Assembly (NCBI GenBank): GCA_942159475.1
Contig: OW804102.1
Location: 23,378,684-23,442,683, forward strand
DNA: 64,000 nt
Direction: 5' to 3'
From: Sthenelais limicola
Taxonomy: Eukaryota; Annelida; Polychaeta; Phyllodocida; Sigalionidae
Every line of letters begins with the position of its first letter. Position 1 is the first letter of the stretch. The notes under the pieces are model-generated. The model did not search any database. It saw only the letters and a list, made by a program, of their open reading frames with translations, and was not told the origin of the DNA. Made by a program: the position numbers and the translations under genes. Below are positions 63,993 through 64,000 of the stretch, piece by piece.

Positions 63993-64000
63993 TATATTGC

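Noticed and set aside
1..64000. CRISPR arrays, bacterial operons, phage or viral genes
   Set aside because: None seen. Tandem arrays here have no spacer structure, and the window has the layout of an animal intron and flank. No reverse transcriptase or transposase domain was recognised either.

Overview
This is animal nuclear DNA: AT-rich, dominated by introns and spacer, with no bacterial-type genes. Spliced exons carry GT-AG signals, there are two eukaryotic tRNA-Asp(GTC) genes with internal Pol III promoters, and inactive interspersed repeats are dense. The encoded receptor fragment, the long introns, the polypurine tracts and a SINE-like repeat resembling those of aquatic invertebrates suggest a marine invertebrate. 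I cannot place the phylum.

The one protein gene I can support lies on the minus strand: the 5' part of a nicotinic acetylcholine receptor (Cys-loop) subunit. Its recognisable exon (7267-7418) encodes the start of the extracellular ligand-binding domain. It can be fed by two different signal-peptide exons. The distal route is exon 1a (43953-44025) plus exon 2 (42463-42978), which adds a 172-residue lysine/acid/histidine-rich extension in front of the receptor domain. The proximal route is exon 1b (31559-31640), which would join directly to the ligand-binding exon and give an ordinary short N-terminus. All junctions are phase 1, so both routes stay in frame. The rest of the receptor (Cys loop, M1-M4) must lie to the left of base 1. 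I did not find the expected next 45-base exon between 1 and 7266.

Introns and spacer are filled with short, non-coding, mostly terminal-inverted-repeat elements. I label them R1 (ends TTAAAGCTGCA), R2 (GGGTCAGAT.. then AGAAAATGTACAATT), R3 (TGATGTGTTACAG then GAGTCACAAGTCGC), R4 (AGGGGATTTGCAT), R5 (CAGTCTAGGCC), R6 (GGCTGTTGCACAA), R7 (CGCATTGCTCTGA), R8 (GACCCTGCCCAC, a long-arm foldback) and R9 (a SINE-like retroposon). Several sit inside one another at sites that can be reconstructed from other copies in the window, so relative ages can be read.

From about 44.3 to 64 kb is probably 5' flank or intergenic. It holds a 50-bp tandem array just upstream of exon 1a, a CpG-containing promoter-like block at 47.0-47.35 kb, two convergent tRNA-Asp genes around a 650-bp GA tract, minisatellites and more repeats. 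Apart from the receptor exons I recognise no protein-coding sequence. The other open frames lie in low-complexity tracts, in repeats, or resemble nothing I know.
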